DNA from: Candidatus Hydrogenedentota bacterium
Lineage (GTDB): Bacteria; Hydrogenedentota; Hydrogenedentia; Hydrogenedentales; SLHB01
Length of the DNA: 64,000 bases
Assembly: GCA_019695095.1 (NCBI GenBank)
Contig: JAIBAQ010000004.1
Span: forward strand, 34,127 to 98,126
Direction: 5' to 3'
Shown here: positions 26,003 to 35,319 of the stretch, one piece after another
Layout of the letters: every line of letters starts with the position of its first letter
Position numbering within the stretch: the first letter of the stretch is position 1
Program-made: the position numbers and the translations under genes
The notes under the pieces: model-generated
The model's input: the letters and a program-made list of their open reading frames with translations, nothing else
Databases searched by the model: none
What the model was told of the DNA's origin: nothing

Positions 26003-27080
26003 AGGCTTCCTCAGGCGCGGCGTCTTCGGCTTGAACGCTTTCTCTGCTTAACTCGAAGAAGCTGAGGCCCTCAAGATGCAAGCAGACAATCCCGAGAATG
26101 ATGATGGGAAGAAGGTTGCAGACATAGGCGACTAGGGCCAACGCCGTCGCGTCGGCCAAGGTGACATTGGGTACGACCACCAATAGCGAGGCAACAATGG
26201 GGTAAGAGAAATTCACCAGCATCCCTATCCCTGGCGCGGCAGGTACACTCACGCCAAACGCCAGAAAGGCCTGAATCACAAACGGCGCGTACCAGGGCGC
26301 GTCCAGACCGAATGCTTTGAGGTAGCCTGCAAGTGCCACGACGAAACACCCCCACGTAATCAGTGAATATGTCGTCGATTTCAGCATGTCCGAAGCGGAG
26401 CGGAAAACGTGAAGTCCTTCGGCGAATTGCTCCATCACCGAGCACAGCCAATCGGAAAGGCGTTTCGACACCCGGCCAACGGTTGCGCGGGTGATTCCGA
26501 ACACCAAACCCTGGTTGAGATAGAGCGCGACAAGTATGACTAGAATCGCGGAAAGCCCGATGGCGGCCGTAATACCTGCAGTTTGAACGGCTGTAGCTGG
26601 AATGGGGGGGAGTTGCTCAATACCGAAGGTTCCTGGTGGTACGACGATATCACCTGTCGGGCGGAACGCGAAGGCCGCGACGATCATCACAACGAGCAAT
26701 CCAATGAGGTCGGAAACGCGATCCAAGGTTGCTAGGGCAAGACTCTTGGCAAACGTAACACGGGATAACCGCGACAAGACGATTGCCCGAACGAATTCTC
26801 CGAGTCGAAGACCAATGATGAAGTTGACCAGGAATCCCAACTGGGTCGCGCTGAACATGCTTCGGAAGGTAGCAGGGTGGACTGCCCTGACAATGTATTT
26901 CCAGCGCAAGATACGGAGCCAGAAACTGGCCCAAACTGGAATCTGCAAGAGCAAGAGCCAGAATAGGTCCACTTTTCGGATGGAAGCGTAGAGTTCCGAC
27001 CAGCGGACGCCACGAAACAATACCCACGCAAGCACGCCCGCGAGTACGAGGCTGACTACAATCTGAATAGTGCGCTTCAT
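26001..27080 (-). CDS. YbhN/LPG-synthase-TM family (flippase-like) membrane protein
   Basis: A 359-aa protein with about eight helices. ILRWKYIVRAVHPATFRSMF, FIIGLRLGEFVRAIVLSRLS and SVPAAPGIGMLVNFSYPIVA are the conserved signatures of the UPF0104/lysylphosphatidylglycerol-synthase TM region. Related proteins act as lipid or lipid-linked-glycan flippases or regulators. No catalytic synthase domain is attached. Given the many GT-C enzymes here, lipid-linked sugar handling is plausible but unproven. Confidence 0.9.
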   Translation of the reverse strand: MKRTIQIVVSLVLAGVLAWVLFRGVRWSELYASIRKVDLFWLLLLQIPVWASFWLRILRWKYIVRAVHPATFRSMFSATQLGFLVNFIIGLRLGEFVRAIVLSRLSRVTFAKSLALATLDRVSDLIGLLVVMIVAAFAFRPTGDIVVPPGTFGIEQLPPIPATAVQTAGITAAIGLSAILVILVALYLNQGLVFGITRATVGRVSKRLSDWLCSVMEQFAEGLHVFRSASDMLKSTTYSLITWGCFVVALAGYLKAFGLDAPWYAPFVIQAFLAFGVSVPAAPGIGMLVNFSYPIVASLLVVVPNVTLADATALALVAYVCNLLPIIILGIVCLHLEGLSFFELSRESVQAEDAAPEEA

Positions 27081-27178
27081 TCGGTCATAAATTCGGTTGC
27101 GGCAAACGCGCTACTATAGCATAGCCTCACGCAAATACACACAGTGGAGAAGGGCCGGGAGTCGCGTTATCACGCCTT

Positions 27179-29923
27179 TCAGAGACCTGCTTTGGCGACC
27201 CCGAGTCTGAACTTGCGGAGTTGCAGGATGATTCCGAATCCGATACTCGCAAATAGGAGAACTAGACTTAGAATGACCTTGTGCCGGTCGACTGCCACCG
27301 GGATGTTCTCAAGTGGATTCTTGTCCGTCAAGAAAGCGGCGAGATCGGTTTCTCCGTTCCCATCGTAATCCGATGTCCCATCGACTGCACTGAGGTTACC
27401 GAAGTACCGGTATTCCCATTCGTCGCCGATTCCGTCGCTGTCGCTGTCCGAGGCTCCTCTTGGATTCAAGGGAAATGTGTCGGAACCATCCTGCGTACCG
27501 TCAGCATCCGTGTCAGCTCGCGACGGATCGGTCCCGAGATTGTTCTCTTGCGATTCGCTTAAACCGTCACCATCTTGATCGAAGCTGGACGGGATCGGCA
27601 GTTCGAGCGCGCTCAGGTGAGCACCTCCGACATATACCGTGTTGTTGGCTATAACCAGCGGTGCTTTCGCAGGGTCTGGAAGATCCTGTCCGTTATTGGG
27701 ATTGACCTCAAACCTCGGAAAGTTGCTGCTTGATACGTGAATTCCAATGCGATGCCCCGTGTTGAAGACCAGGCTGGTGTACCACAGGTCGATGGTCAAA
27801 TCGTCGGACGTGCCTGGAGTCAGAAGTGAGGGTGTCTCGAACGAATCGCGGTATTTGACCCGTTGAATACCGTCCAAGAAGAGCATTTCTCTTCCGTCGG
27901 GGTAGACATCGACAAGCTTCGCCGTAAAGTCGGTGTCTACCGCGGTGGAAGAAATTTGCAGTCGAAGAAGCACATGCCCCGTCACTTCCAGGGGAGCGGC
28001 AAGCGGCTCTGTGTAGAATTTGAGGATGTCATTTCGTGCGCCAATTGCCCGTTGGTCCATAGGCCCAGCAGGCAAGGCAAGGTTAGCTCCTCCCAAGGTT
28101 GGCACCGGGTTCGCGGGATCAAACGCAAATGTATACGAGCCTGTGGGAAGCGTTTGCTCGCCGCTCGCGAGCCTTTCACTTGTGCCCAGCCGGTAAACGC
28201 GAGCCGTTGTCGGAAAGGGCGGCCAATCGTTGGCAGTCCGCCATTCGTTGCCGGGCGCTCCTGCCTCGTCCGATGCGCCCATGATGTAATACTTCACCGT
28301 AAAGCCGAGACCCGCTCCGGTGTTCTTCATGTAGTAGTTTTGAAAAGTGCGTCGTGCAGCCGTCCTGCCGCCGGGTAAGTCGCTTGATGGAAAGGTCAAC
28401 TGTCCCATGCCGCCTGCGTGAGTTCGGGGATCGATTACAAGATGTTGTTTGCCTGTCGCGCCGGCAGCGCCGCTGTGCTGTCGGGCCATAAATCCCTCAA
28501 TGGCCCCCTTCTGAAACATGTCGAACCATCCGGTGAGCAGGAAGCCCGACGATGTTGTCTCTGGTGCGTGCGCGACGCCGTCGTAGGCATTCCAGTACGT
28601 ATCCTTGGATGGATGACTTCGCCACGTCCCCGTATTGTCCCATGGGAGGGACATGACATCGGACTTTCTGAACACTCCACCTTGGTACACAAAGTCGGAG
28701 TAGAAGTCGCAGCAGGCGTTTTCGATGATTTGCGATGAAAGGTCAGGACAAGCGCTTGCGGCCAGCATGCTCGTAACGCCTGGGGCGGAGAATCCGACCG
28801 TACCAACCTTTCCGTTGCACCAGGGCTGAGCAAGAATCCACTGTACCGTCGCATCTGCGTCGCGTTTTTCGCCCCATCCATCCGACTCGAAAAGTTGAGC
28901 GCCAGTCCCCGTACTCCCGTTGGTTCCACGAATATCCTGGGCGACGAAGGCATAACCGTCCTGCAACCACTTTCGCGCCTCACCGCTGCTTGCGTTGCCC
29001 AACGTTGCCTTTCCGTAGGGCGTTCGCGCAAGTATGACGGGATAGGTCCCAGCGCCGGGGAGATAGTAGTCCGTGGCGAGGACAGCCCCATCCACATCCA
29101 CTCCTGAAACACTGGTTTTGAGCCAGCCCTTGTAGAACTTGTTGATGGCATTTTCGAGCAGCTTCTTGTGCGCTGCATCGTTGGGATGTATGCCGTCGGG
29201 CGAAATCCCAGCGGGCATCGGCGAGTTGATGTCTCCTCCCGGAAGCGTTACGGACTTGGCCGGGGCGCCAAACCAGTACTGAAGAACGCCCCAATTGTTG
29301 AGATACTCGCAGCGGTCCGTCGCATCTGCTATCTCTTTCTTCTTGTTGCCCAGCTCAACGAACCATTGGTTGAGTTGTGTGACAGTGGCCCCATGAAAAT
29401 CGAAGTGCCAGAATTTGGCTGCCGCAACAGGGTCCAGATAATCGTAATCGGCAATCACAACACGTATCGTGTTGCGCACGGCCAGGCACGTATCCACAAT
29501 CTTCTTCACGTTCGCCTTGATTCCGTCCCATACCGCGGCACGCTCTTCGGGAGTCTTCGTAATGAATGCGGGATCCTGGACAGCCGTGAGGAAGTCGTTT
29601 CCGCCAATGATGAGATGGACGATGTCAATGCTTGGATACGCGGTCAATTCCTGAGTGATTAACGCCAGGTTCTCCGGCTTTGCCCATTGGGATGCCTTGC
29701 GTCCGCCCCAAGCTGTAACTTTACCCTGAGTCTCAACATCAGCTAGCCCATTCTCTGCAAGGGTCTGGTCGAATACGTCACTTGCAGGGAAGCCGTCGTG
29801 GTTTTCCGCCGAGAGGGACATCGCCCAGCTATCGCCTACGATGAGGATGCGTTTGGTTTTTGCGTGCGCGGCTGTAAGGGAAATCGTCGCGGCGAGCAGA
29901 AATGTCATGACAATTCGCAGCAT
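27179..29923 (-). CDS. SGNH-hydrolase / CocE (peptidase S15) fusion with calcium repeats and C-terminal anchor
   Basis: A 914-aa protein from ATG 29923 (GGTGGAG upstream). In order: Sec signal (1-21, AHA); SGNH/GDSL hydrolase (24-265; Ser32 in VGDSW, Asn109 in GGND, Asp243/His246 in DGIHPN); X-Pro/CocE alpha/beta hydrolase (about 274-540; Ser379 in GFSAPG, Asp468 in LTGWFD, His502 in DPRTHAG); PepX C-terminal beta-sandwich (about 600-775); thrombospondin-3-like calcium repeats (781-870, DQDGDG, DTDADG, DSDSDG, DYDGNG); and one transmembrane helix (883-901) before a short basic tail. Both catalytic centres look intact, so it could carry two esterase activities on one surface-anchored chain. 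Single-gene unit. Confidence 0.92.
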   Translation of the reverse strand: MLRIVMTFLLAATISLTAAHAKTKRILIVGDSWAMSLSAENHDGFPASDVFDQTLAENGLADVETQGKVTAWGGRKASQWAKPENLALITQELTAYPSIDIVHLIIGGNDFLTAVQDPAFITKTPEERAAVWDGIKANVKKIVDTCLAVRNTIRVVIADYDYLDPVAAAKFWHFDFHGATVTQLNQWFVELGNKKKEIADATDRCEYLNNWGVLQYWFGAPAKSVTLPGGDINSPMPAGISPDGIHPNDAAHKKLLENAINKFYKGWLKTSVSGVDVDGAVLATDYYLPGAGTYPVILARTPYGKATLGNASSGEARKWLQDGYAFVAQDIRGTNGSTGTGAQLFESDGWGEKRDADATVQWILAQPWCNGKVGTVGFSAPGVTSMLAASACPDLSSQIIENACCDFYSDFVYQGGVFRKSDVMSLPWDNTGTWRSHPSKDTYWNAYDGVAHAPETTSSGFLLTGWFDMFQKGAIEGFMARQHSGAAGATGKQHLVIDPRTHAGGMGQLTFPSSDLPGGRTAARRTFQNYYMKNTGAGLGFTVKYYIMGASDEAGAPGNEWRTANDWPPFPTTARVYRLGTSERLASGEQTLPTGSYTFAFDPANPVPTLGGANLALPAGPMDQRAIGARNDILKFYTEPLAAPLEVTGHVLLRLQISSTAVDTDFTAKLVDVYPDGREMLFLDGIQRVKYRDSFETPSLLTPGTSDDLTIDLWYTSLVFNTGHRIGIHVSSSNFPRFEVNPNNGQDLPDPAKAPLVIANNTVYVGGAHLSALELPIPSSFDQDGDGLSESQENNLGTDPSRADTDADGTQDGSDTFPLNPRGASDSDSDGIGDEWEYRYFGNLSAVDGTSDYDGNGETDLAAFLTDKNPLENIPVAVDRHKVILSLVLLFASIGFGIILQLRKFRLGVAKAGL

Positions 29924-30091
29924 GAAAAGTCTCCACCTGTCATTTGATGGCCTAAAGGAGTGAATTCCGTGCGCCGCGGACCTAGCGGTCCCCCCAGCCA
30001 AAGCATAACTCAAAAGTGGTCCGCGTGACCAATTCCCTGTAAACCTAACTTAGGGGTGAGGCAACCAAAGGGGGTTCGAACGGGGACGGGC

Positions 30092-30595
30092 TTAGCGGGA
30101 GTATCGCTTTTTGATGTCGGTGTAAAACTTGCCCGCTTTGGAGCGCTTTCGCTTCTTATCGACTTCGTCAAGCAAGGAATTGGGAATTCCCTTTGCTTGC
30201 GCTCGCCTGTCGGTCATTTCGTGCTCAATTTGTCGCGCGATAGTCCTGGCGGCATCGCCGAAAGCCTTGTTGAGTTCAAGCCTGCATGCCAGGCAGAACT
30301 GGGAGCCCTTCTGGGCAGGGCGGTCTTTGCAGCGAACGCACGAGGGAAGCAGTTGGGCCTCTTCGCGCATTTCCTGAAGGGCTGGCTCGCCCATTATACG
30401 GCGCACCTCGTCGTGAGAGAGGGCCGCGTAGGACGCGATTTCGTCGACCGTGCGTTTGTTGTGCAAGTACATGGCTTCGTGCACACGCTCGATGTCTTCC
30501 CTGTATCGAATGGTGCACCGGGCGCACATGGTGTTTTCTGCAAAGGGCGGAAAGATCTTCCCGCATTTCACGCAGCGTTTCTTGCCCTCAGTCAT
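30092..30595 (-). CDS. Double zinc-ribbon protein with HTH-like centre
   Basis: A 167-aa protein with two CxxC pairs at the N-terminus (Cys8/11 and Cys24/27) and two more at 86/89 and 101/104, giving two zinc ribbons. Between them, residues 50-69 (TVDEIASYAALSHDEVRRIM) read like a helix-turn-helix. The layout resembles the flagellar-operon protein TIGR03826/YvyF, but no flagellar genes are in sight. The C-terminal tail is Lys/Arg-rich. Its start overlaps the coaE stop by 4 bp. DNA or RNA binding is inferred. Confidence 0.82.
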   Translation of the reverse strand: MTEGKKRCVKCGKIFPPFAENTMCARCTIRYREDIERVHEAMYLHNKRTVDEIASYAALSHDEVRRIMGEPALQEMREEAQLLPSCVRCKDRPAQKGSQFCLACRLELNKAFGDAARTIARQIEHEMTDRRAQAKGIPNSLLDEVDKKRKRSKAGKFYTDIKKRYSR

Positions 30596-31188
30596 TGCGC
30601 CCGCAATTCCTCGACCAGTTTGTCTACACGGTCCTCAAGTGCCTTTAACTCGCCACTATTGTCTATCACGTGGTCTGCCAACGCAAGCTTGCTTTCCGGG
30701 GGTGTTTGCGCGGCGATGCGGCGCAGCACTTCGTCTCGAGGCATACCCCGGCCGTCCATGAGCCTTTGTATGCGAATTTCCGCCGGGCACGTGACGAGAA
30801 TCAAGCCGGCCAGAAAGGGTTCCTTCTTGCCGCCTTCACTGAGGAGTGCCGCCTCGATGACCGCCAGAGAATGCCCTTGTTCCGCGAGTTTAGCGCATTC
30901 GAGTGCGATTTCCGATTGTATCTGAGGATGAAGGATTGCATTCAATAGGCGGCGGGCTTCCGAGTTAGCGAATACCAAAGATGCAAGCTTCTCTCTGTCA
31001 ACGGCTCCAGCGGACAGAACTGATTCGCCAAACTCTTCGACTACACGTTTGAAGCAGGCTCCTTCACGCTCAAGTAGCTTGTGACCAATTGCGTCGGCAT
31101 TTAGTACTGGAATTCCAGCGGCAGCAAGTAATTTGGCGACTTCGGATTTGCCGCTGCCAATTCCGCCCGTTAAGCCCCAAAGGCGCAT
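30592..31188 (-). CDS. coaE: Dephospho-CoA kinase
   Basis: A 198-aa protein of normal length. The P-loop is GLTGGIGSGKSEV (residues 5-17), the substrate Asp lies in LNADAIGHKL, and the LID segment QRLMDGRGMPRDEVLRRI follows. It phosphorylates dephospho-CoA in the last step of CoA synthesis. It starts 3 bases after the GH116 stop, in a compact minus-strand run. Confidence 0.97.
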   Translation of the reverse strand: MRLWGLTGGIGSGKSEVAKLLAAAGIPVLNADAIGHKLLEREGACFKRVVEEFGESVLSAGAVDREKLASLVFANSEARRLLNAILHPQIQSEIALECAKLAEQGHSLAVIEAALLSEGGKKEPFLAGLILVTCPAEIRIQRLMDGRGMPRDEVLRRIAAQTPPESKLALADHVIDNSGELKALEDRVDKLVEELRAQ

Positions 31189-31191
31189 CGG

Positions 31192-33801
31192 CTAGGTCTC
31201 GCCGCGGGCTGGAAACCGGAACTTCCGCCCGTGCGTTTGAGTAAGCGTGAGTTTGAGCAGGTTGCCCACCATAATGGGTTCTTTTGCGATGATTTCGATC
31301 AACCGTTCCTTGCCATCGGCACCGATCACATGCTCGACTTCTTCGATTTTGTCGGTGCTTTCGCATTTGATCTGAACGTCTTCGACTTCGTCAGGAAGGC
31401 GGAGGACTATCGTATTGAGTTTAATCGGACTATCGAAGGAGAGATGAACGACCTGGCGGTACACCGGGTGGTCGTCTTCACGGTATTTGACCCATCCAAA
31501 AGAGAGTGGCGTGAAGATTGGCGCGCTCAACGAATAGACTCCGCGCGGGAGGTTAGGTCTCAGCCAAAAAGCCCCGTCTGGAACGTTGAGATGATACCCG
31601 ACTATGGCGAACAGCAAATGCCACGATGCAGGCGAAGCGACGTGGCGGTCGGGATTGGGGCCACAGACATCGTTCTTCTCCAAGTCCCACATCATAGGCT
31701 GATTGAACGTCCGCCCTCGGCGCCCATGAATGTTCTTGTATGTCTTCTGCACAACGTAGATGCCGCGATCGGCATAACCGTGTCGTATGAGAAGGCACGC
31801 GAACTGAGCCGCGTCGAGATTCGGCCACGATACTCCGGCCAATGAATCGTGTACTGGCTTACCCTGCGAGGCCAACTCTTCGGGGAGTACGCCCGCCGAT
31901 ATCCCTGTCTTTCGTTCATTGAGCCGGCAAATCGCACCAAGTGCCCGCTTAATGCGATCGGGCGGAAACAGAGATCCAAGACAAAGGTAATCCGCGTACC
32001 ACTGGCCCGCGAGCTGTCCGGCAAGGCATGTGTTGTCTGCCTTGAGGTCTCCTTCTGACGCCGCTTCGTTCCACGCGAGGCGATAATAACCACCTTCTTC
32101 GTACCAGAGTTTAGTCTCGAAACTCTTCATGGCCACGAGCAACAACTCATCCCACTTGGTCGCCTCATCCTTGTGGCCGAGCTTGCGGCAAAGCCTTGAG
32201 AATGCGCGCAATGCCGCAATCCAGAGACTTCCCACATAGCTGGAGACGCCATCGATGCGCACGCCATCGTACGTGGTGGAGACACCTCGTTGTTCGGGCA
32301 GACCATCCCGGTCGCGGTCGCACGCCAACACGTGTTCCATCGCTTTGCGCGCACTCGGGAAAATGTGGTCTACGATGAAGCGCCGTCCCGTGCTGATGTA
32401 GTTGCGATATACCATCAAGACGTACTTGATGTTTACGTCGACCAATTCATCTTCAGATGCGCCATGCGAAGGACGGTGAAGGCAACCGTTGCCGAGGTAT
32501 CGATAGATTCGACCAGGCGCGGTCTCATCTTTGAGGCGGCTCACCAACGCCAGTTCCCCGTCATCGAGCCTAGGAAAGAACAGATGCGTTCCGATGGAAC
32601 TGTAGAACCGTCTATCCAACGATCCGGTGAGCGGGTTCTGCGGTGACTCCATCATCCCAAAGTCGTTGCTTTTGGTGAGAATCGCGTTGGTAGAAAACAC
32701 GTAGTTGTTGTTGATGAGCATCCGGCTCATCCAACGAGGCAACGAGGCCGAGAGAATACGATTATGCCAGTCATCCACCGCTTGAAAGTAATATCGGTAG
32801 TACGTGAGCGCTTGCGTCGCAACGGCAATGGAATCGGGATAGGTGTTCGTGTATCCGTTGCCTTGGTCGATGCCCTCTACCTCGAATAGGGGGCAATACC
32901 ACGCCAGCACGTACACCAGGCTGCGTCCCTTTTTCGGGGGCAAGTCGAAGGTGCTGCAGACGGCGCCCGAATGGCTTTCCTCGCTTCGGGAAATCTTGTT
33001 ACTGAGCTTTCCGTCGTAGTAGAACTGCCCCCAAAGCACGTCCAATTCGCGGGGGTCGCGTTCATTCCAGCCCATAACGGTAACGGCAACGTCTTGCTGC
33101 TGCTTTGCAAGCAGACAGTAGTTGCCTTCGGCGTTGCTGCGGAAGTCGCGGCGAAAACCAAACTCGAGTCCCGCCAGTCTGGGGGGTTCTTCCTGGGCTG
33201 AGGCGGCTTCCTCTTGCTTGAGTTTCGGTTTTTCGTCTCTGACGACCACTGGACGTGTGGGGCCGCGCCTTTCGGGGAAAGATGTCCCCGTACATCCGCA
33301 CAGATTCTCCCAATTCACAAGAGTAGAGACTTCGTAGCTGACGTCGGTTGGGTTATTGACGTAGAAGGACAAAAACACTACGGGGAGAATCGACGCTTGG
33401 TCGTCGTAGGGGATGATTGGACTGAGCGCAGTCCAACTTACTTCAAGTGGAAACAGGCCCTCTTCAAGACGGTAGTTGGAGGAGGGATACAGTCCACGCC
33501 AACCGAGCTGTTCAGACGGAGTATAGGCGGGGACAATCCCAGCTTCTTCAAACGGCAGCGCTGAGTCCGGCTGAAGAATACGTGTTTGAACTTTGCCTCT
33601 TCGAGCAGCGCGAACAGCGATGAATGAACCCGGCGAGACTTCAATTCGTTCCGCTACGGTACGGTTATTGTTGATGGTGATATTTCGAAACCGGCCGTCT
33701 CGCCCTAATTCCAGACTCCCGGCTCCAACTCCCCCTAAGGGTACACCTGCTGTCTGGAATTGATCGTCTGCGTCGGCACGTTCTACTTCGCGCATGGACA
33801 T
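31192..33801 (-). CDS. GH116-family glucosylceramidase/beta-glucosidase-like enzyme
   Basis: An 869-aa protein without signal peptide. The N-terminal beta domain opens with the family hallmark TAGVPLGGVGAGSLELGRDG. The (alpha/alpha)6 domain shows STTYDGVRIDGVSSYVGSLW, matching the GBA2 region, and ADNTCLAGQLAGQWYADYLCLG, where the general-acid Asp sits. It would hydrolyse beta-glucosides or xylosides in the cytoplasm. Its position is unusual: inserted between rimI (24 bp upstream) and coaE (3 bp downstream) in what is otherwise a housekeeping operon. A Gln/Glu-rich loop (KLKQEEAASAQEEPP) looks like a lineage-specific insertion. Confidence 0.92.
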   Translation of the reverse strand: MSMREVERADADDQFQTAGVPLGGVGAGSLELGRDGRFRNITINNNRTVAERIEVSPGSFIAVRAARRGKVQTRILQPDSALPFEEAGIVPAYTPSEQLGWRGLYPSSNYRLEEGLFPLEVSWTALSPIIPYDDQASILPVVFLSFYVNNPTDVSYEVSTLVNWENLCGCTGTSFPERRGPTRPVVVRDEKPKLKQEEAASAQEEPPRLAGLEFGFRRDFRSNAEGNYCLLAKQQQDVAVTVMGWNERDPRELDVLWGQFYYDGKLSNKISRSEESHSGAVCSTFDLPPKKGRSLVYVLAWYCPLFEVEGIDQGNGYTNTYPDSIAVATQALTYYRYYFQAVDDWHNRILSASLPRWMSRMLINNNYVFSTNAILTKSNDFGMMESPQNPLTGSLDRRFYSSIGTHLFFPRLDDGELALVSRLKDETAPGRIYRYLGNGCLHRPSHGASEDELVDVNIKYVLMVYRNYISTGRRFIVDHIFPSARKAMEHVLACDRDRDGLPEQRGVSTTYDGVRIDGVSSYVGSLWIAALRAFSRLCRKLGHKDEATKWDELLLVAMKSFETKLWYEEGGYYRLAWNEAASEGDLKADNTCLAGQLAGQWYADYLCLGSLFPPDRIKRALGAICRLNERKTGISAGVLPEELASQGKPVHDSLAGVSWPNLDAAQFACLLIRHGYADRGIYVVQKTYKNIHGRRGRTFNQPMMWDLEKNDVCGPNPDRHVASPASWHLLFAIVGYHLNVPDGAFWLRPNLPRGVYSLSAPIFTPLSFGWVKYREDDHPVYRQVVHLSFDSPIKLNTIVLRLPDEVEDVQIKCESTDKIEEVEHVIGADGKERLIEIIAKEPIMVGNLLKLTLTQTHGRKFRFPARGET

Positions 33802-33825
33802 GCACTCACACGCAATTCAACATGT

Positions 33826-34287
33826 TTATTCAAGTTCCTTGAGCATGACAACGGCATCTTCGCCGGTCTTGGGATAGTAGTTCTTACGAAGTCCCACGGG
33901 ACGGAAGCCCGCGCGCTCGTAGAGAACGCGTGCCCGATGATTGGAAACGCGCACTTCAAGCGTCGCCATTCGCGCGCCAACCTCAACGGCTTTCGCGAGA
34001 AGAAAATCCAGCAAGCGACGCCCATACCCGATACCCCGGTATTCGTTGCGAATGGTGACGCTTGTGATATGTGCTTCATCCAGCACAAGCCAGAATCCAC
34101 CGTAACCAATAATCAGATCACCCATGAAGACGACGTAGAAATGGGATCGGTAGCTGCGTGCCTCTTCTCGAAACATGCCCTCGGTCCAAGGCTCTGGGTA
34201 CGCCTCGGACTCGATTTCAAGAAGCGCATGAATATGCTTGGGTTCAATGGGCACAAAGCTCAGTGCTGTGGATTCGCTCACACTCAT
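33826..34287 (-). CDS. rimI: Ribosomal protein S18-alanine N-acetyltransferase
   Basis: A 153-aa GNAT-fold protein. The acetyl-CoA-binding motif A is RNEYRGIGYGRRLLDFLL (Q/RxxGxG/A type), and NHRARVLYERAGFRPVGLRKNYY is the RimI C-terminal signature. The start overlaps the tsaB stop by 4 bp, and the tsaB-rimI pairing is the common bacterial arrangement. Confidence 0.93.
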   Translation of the reverse strand: MSVSESTALSFVPIEPKHIHALLEIESEAYPEPWTEGMFREEARSYRSHFYVVFMGDLIIGYGGFWLVLDEAHITSVTIRNEYRGIGYGRRLLDFLLAKAVEVGARMATLEVRVSNHRARVLYERAGFRPVGLRKNYYPKTGEDAVVMLKELE

Positions 34288-34979
34288 GAGACAACCGCTC
34301 TGTCGCGCGCCTGCTCTGCTTGGGATACGCGCAAGTATACGGGGACCACTTCGTCCGGATTCGTCGCCACGGCACCAGACTCAAGAATGTGACGAGCCTC
34401 CTGCGCTACGGCGGATGCGCGCGGAGCGCCGAACAAGGGGCCCAATATGTGAGATTCGGGGCGCATGCGCGCAATCTCCGATCGATACAGCAGAGCGCCG
34501 TCGCCAAGGTAGTAAGCCTCGGCAGGTGCATTTTCCAAGAAAGCTTGAACGGAACACACTCGATCGGGGGAAAGCTTGACAGGGGAGAGGGACTGAATGG
34601 CGTATGCAGCGCCGAAGACCTCACCCATCTTGGCATCGAGCAGCGGACATACCGTTCCGCTCGAGATTCCAACCATTCGCGCCATGGCATCAAGGGTTAG
34701 GACTCCGATCAGCGGAAGCCGCGCGCCCACAGCCAGTCCCTTCATTGCTGCAAGACCTACTCGGAGTCCAGTGAACGAGCCAGGTCCAATCGTAACGGCC
34801 AGTGCACCGAGGTCAGCCAGGGTCAACGAGACTTCCTTGAGGGCCCAGTCGACGGTAGCAAGCAGGCGCTCGGTATGGCGGCGGTCACACTCCAGGGTCG
34901 CCTCGACGAGGACCGAGTCTTGGCGGCAGATGGCGATAGAGAGGCTTGAAGTGGACGTGTCTACGGCGAGTAATTTCAT
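34284..34979 (-). CDS. tsaB: tRNA threonylcarbamoyladenosine biosynthesis protein TsaB
   Basis: A 231-aa protein with the ASKHA opening LLAVDTSTSSLSIAIC, RHTERLLATVDWAL and TIGPGSFTGLRVGLAAMKGLA, all diagnostic of TsaB/YeaZ. It is the scaffold partner of TsaD in making t6A37 on tRNAs reading ANN codons. First gene of the minus-strand run tsaB-rimI-GH116-coaE-zinc ribbon. A GCGCACA/TGTGCGC inverted repeat (35005-35026) lies just upstream. Confidence 0.96.
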   Translation of the reverse strand: MKLLAVDTSTSSLSIAICRQDSVLVEATLECDRRHTERLLATVDWALKEVSLTLADLGALAVTIGPGSFTGLRVGLAAMKGLAVGARLPLIGVLTLDAMARMVGISSGTVCPLLDAKMGEVFGAAYAIQSLSPVKLSPDRVCSVQAFLENAPAEAYYLGDGALLYRSEIARMRPESHILGPLFGAPRASAVAQEARHILESGAVATNPDEVVPVYLRVSQAEQARDRAVVS

Positions 34980-35004
34980 GGCTTATAGATGATAACGCCG
35001 GATC

Positions 35005-35026
35005 GCGCACAGGATCAAATGTGCGC
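35005..35026. promoter_or_regulatory. Inverted repeat upstream of tsaB operon
   Basis: GCGCACA and TGTGCGC arms (7 bp perfect) around an 8-base centre, 26 bp before the tsaB start. It could be an operator or part of a 5' leader hairpin; no matching promoter is clear. Confidence 0.3.
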
Positions 35027-35071
35027 AGTAAACTAAACAGTTTGAACGGCTTATAGGGATGTACAACTAAT

Positions 35072-35236
35072 CCAGATTTCTCACGAACAAACGCGAATCT
35101 GTCTCGTATTTACTGCATTCTGGAGACTTGCAGCGACACCCAAGGTGCTTCGCACCACACGCAGTCCTGTCGTGTGAAGTCCGCATGGCATACCCTCAGA
35201 ATGCTGCCCGTGAACAATTTGCGTTGGCGCAAATGA
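35072..35236 (+). repeat. Interspersed repeat R1, copy B (decayed)
   Basis: Begins CCAGATTTCTCACGAACA, like copy A, and ends CGTGAACAATTTGCGTTGGC followed by GCAAATGACAG. The right hairpin arm is eroded and the central part is replaced by different sequence with its own small hairpin (GGTGCTTCGCACC). The segment before the 3' end (ATGGCATACCCTCAGAATGC) keeps the repeat core. It occupies half of the 34980-35319 gap; the rest shows no gene. Confidence 0.7.
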
Positions 35237-35319
35237 CAGGGTCAGAACGACACCTTGCCGGGGGCGCAGCCTCGTAGACTGGCCTCCGATGGACCTCGGC
35301 TACAAATACGCTTGAACTG

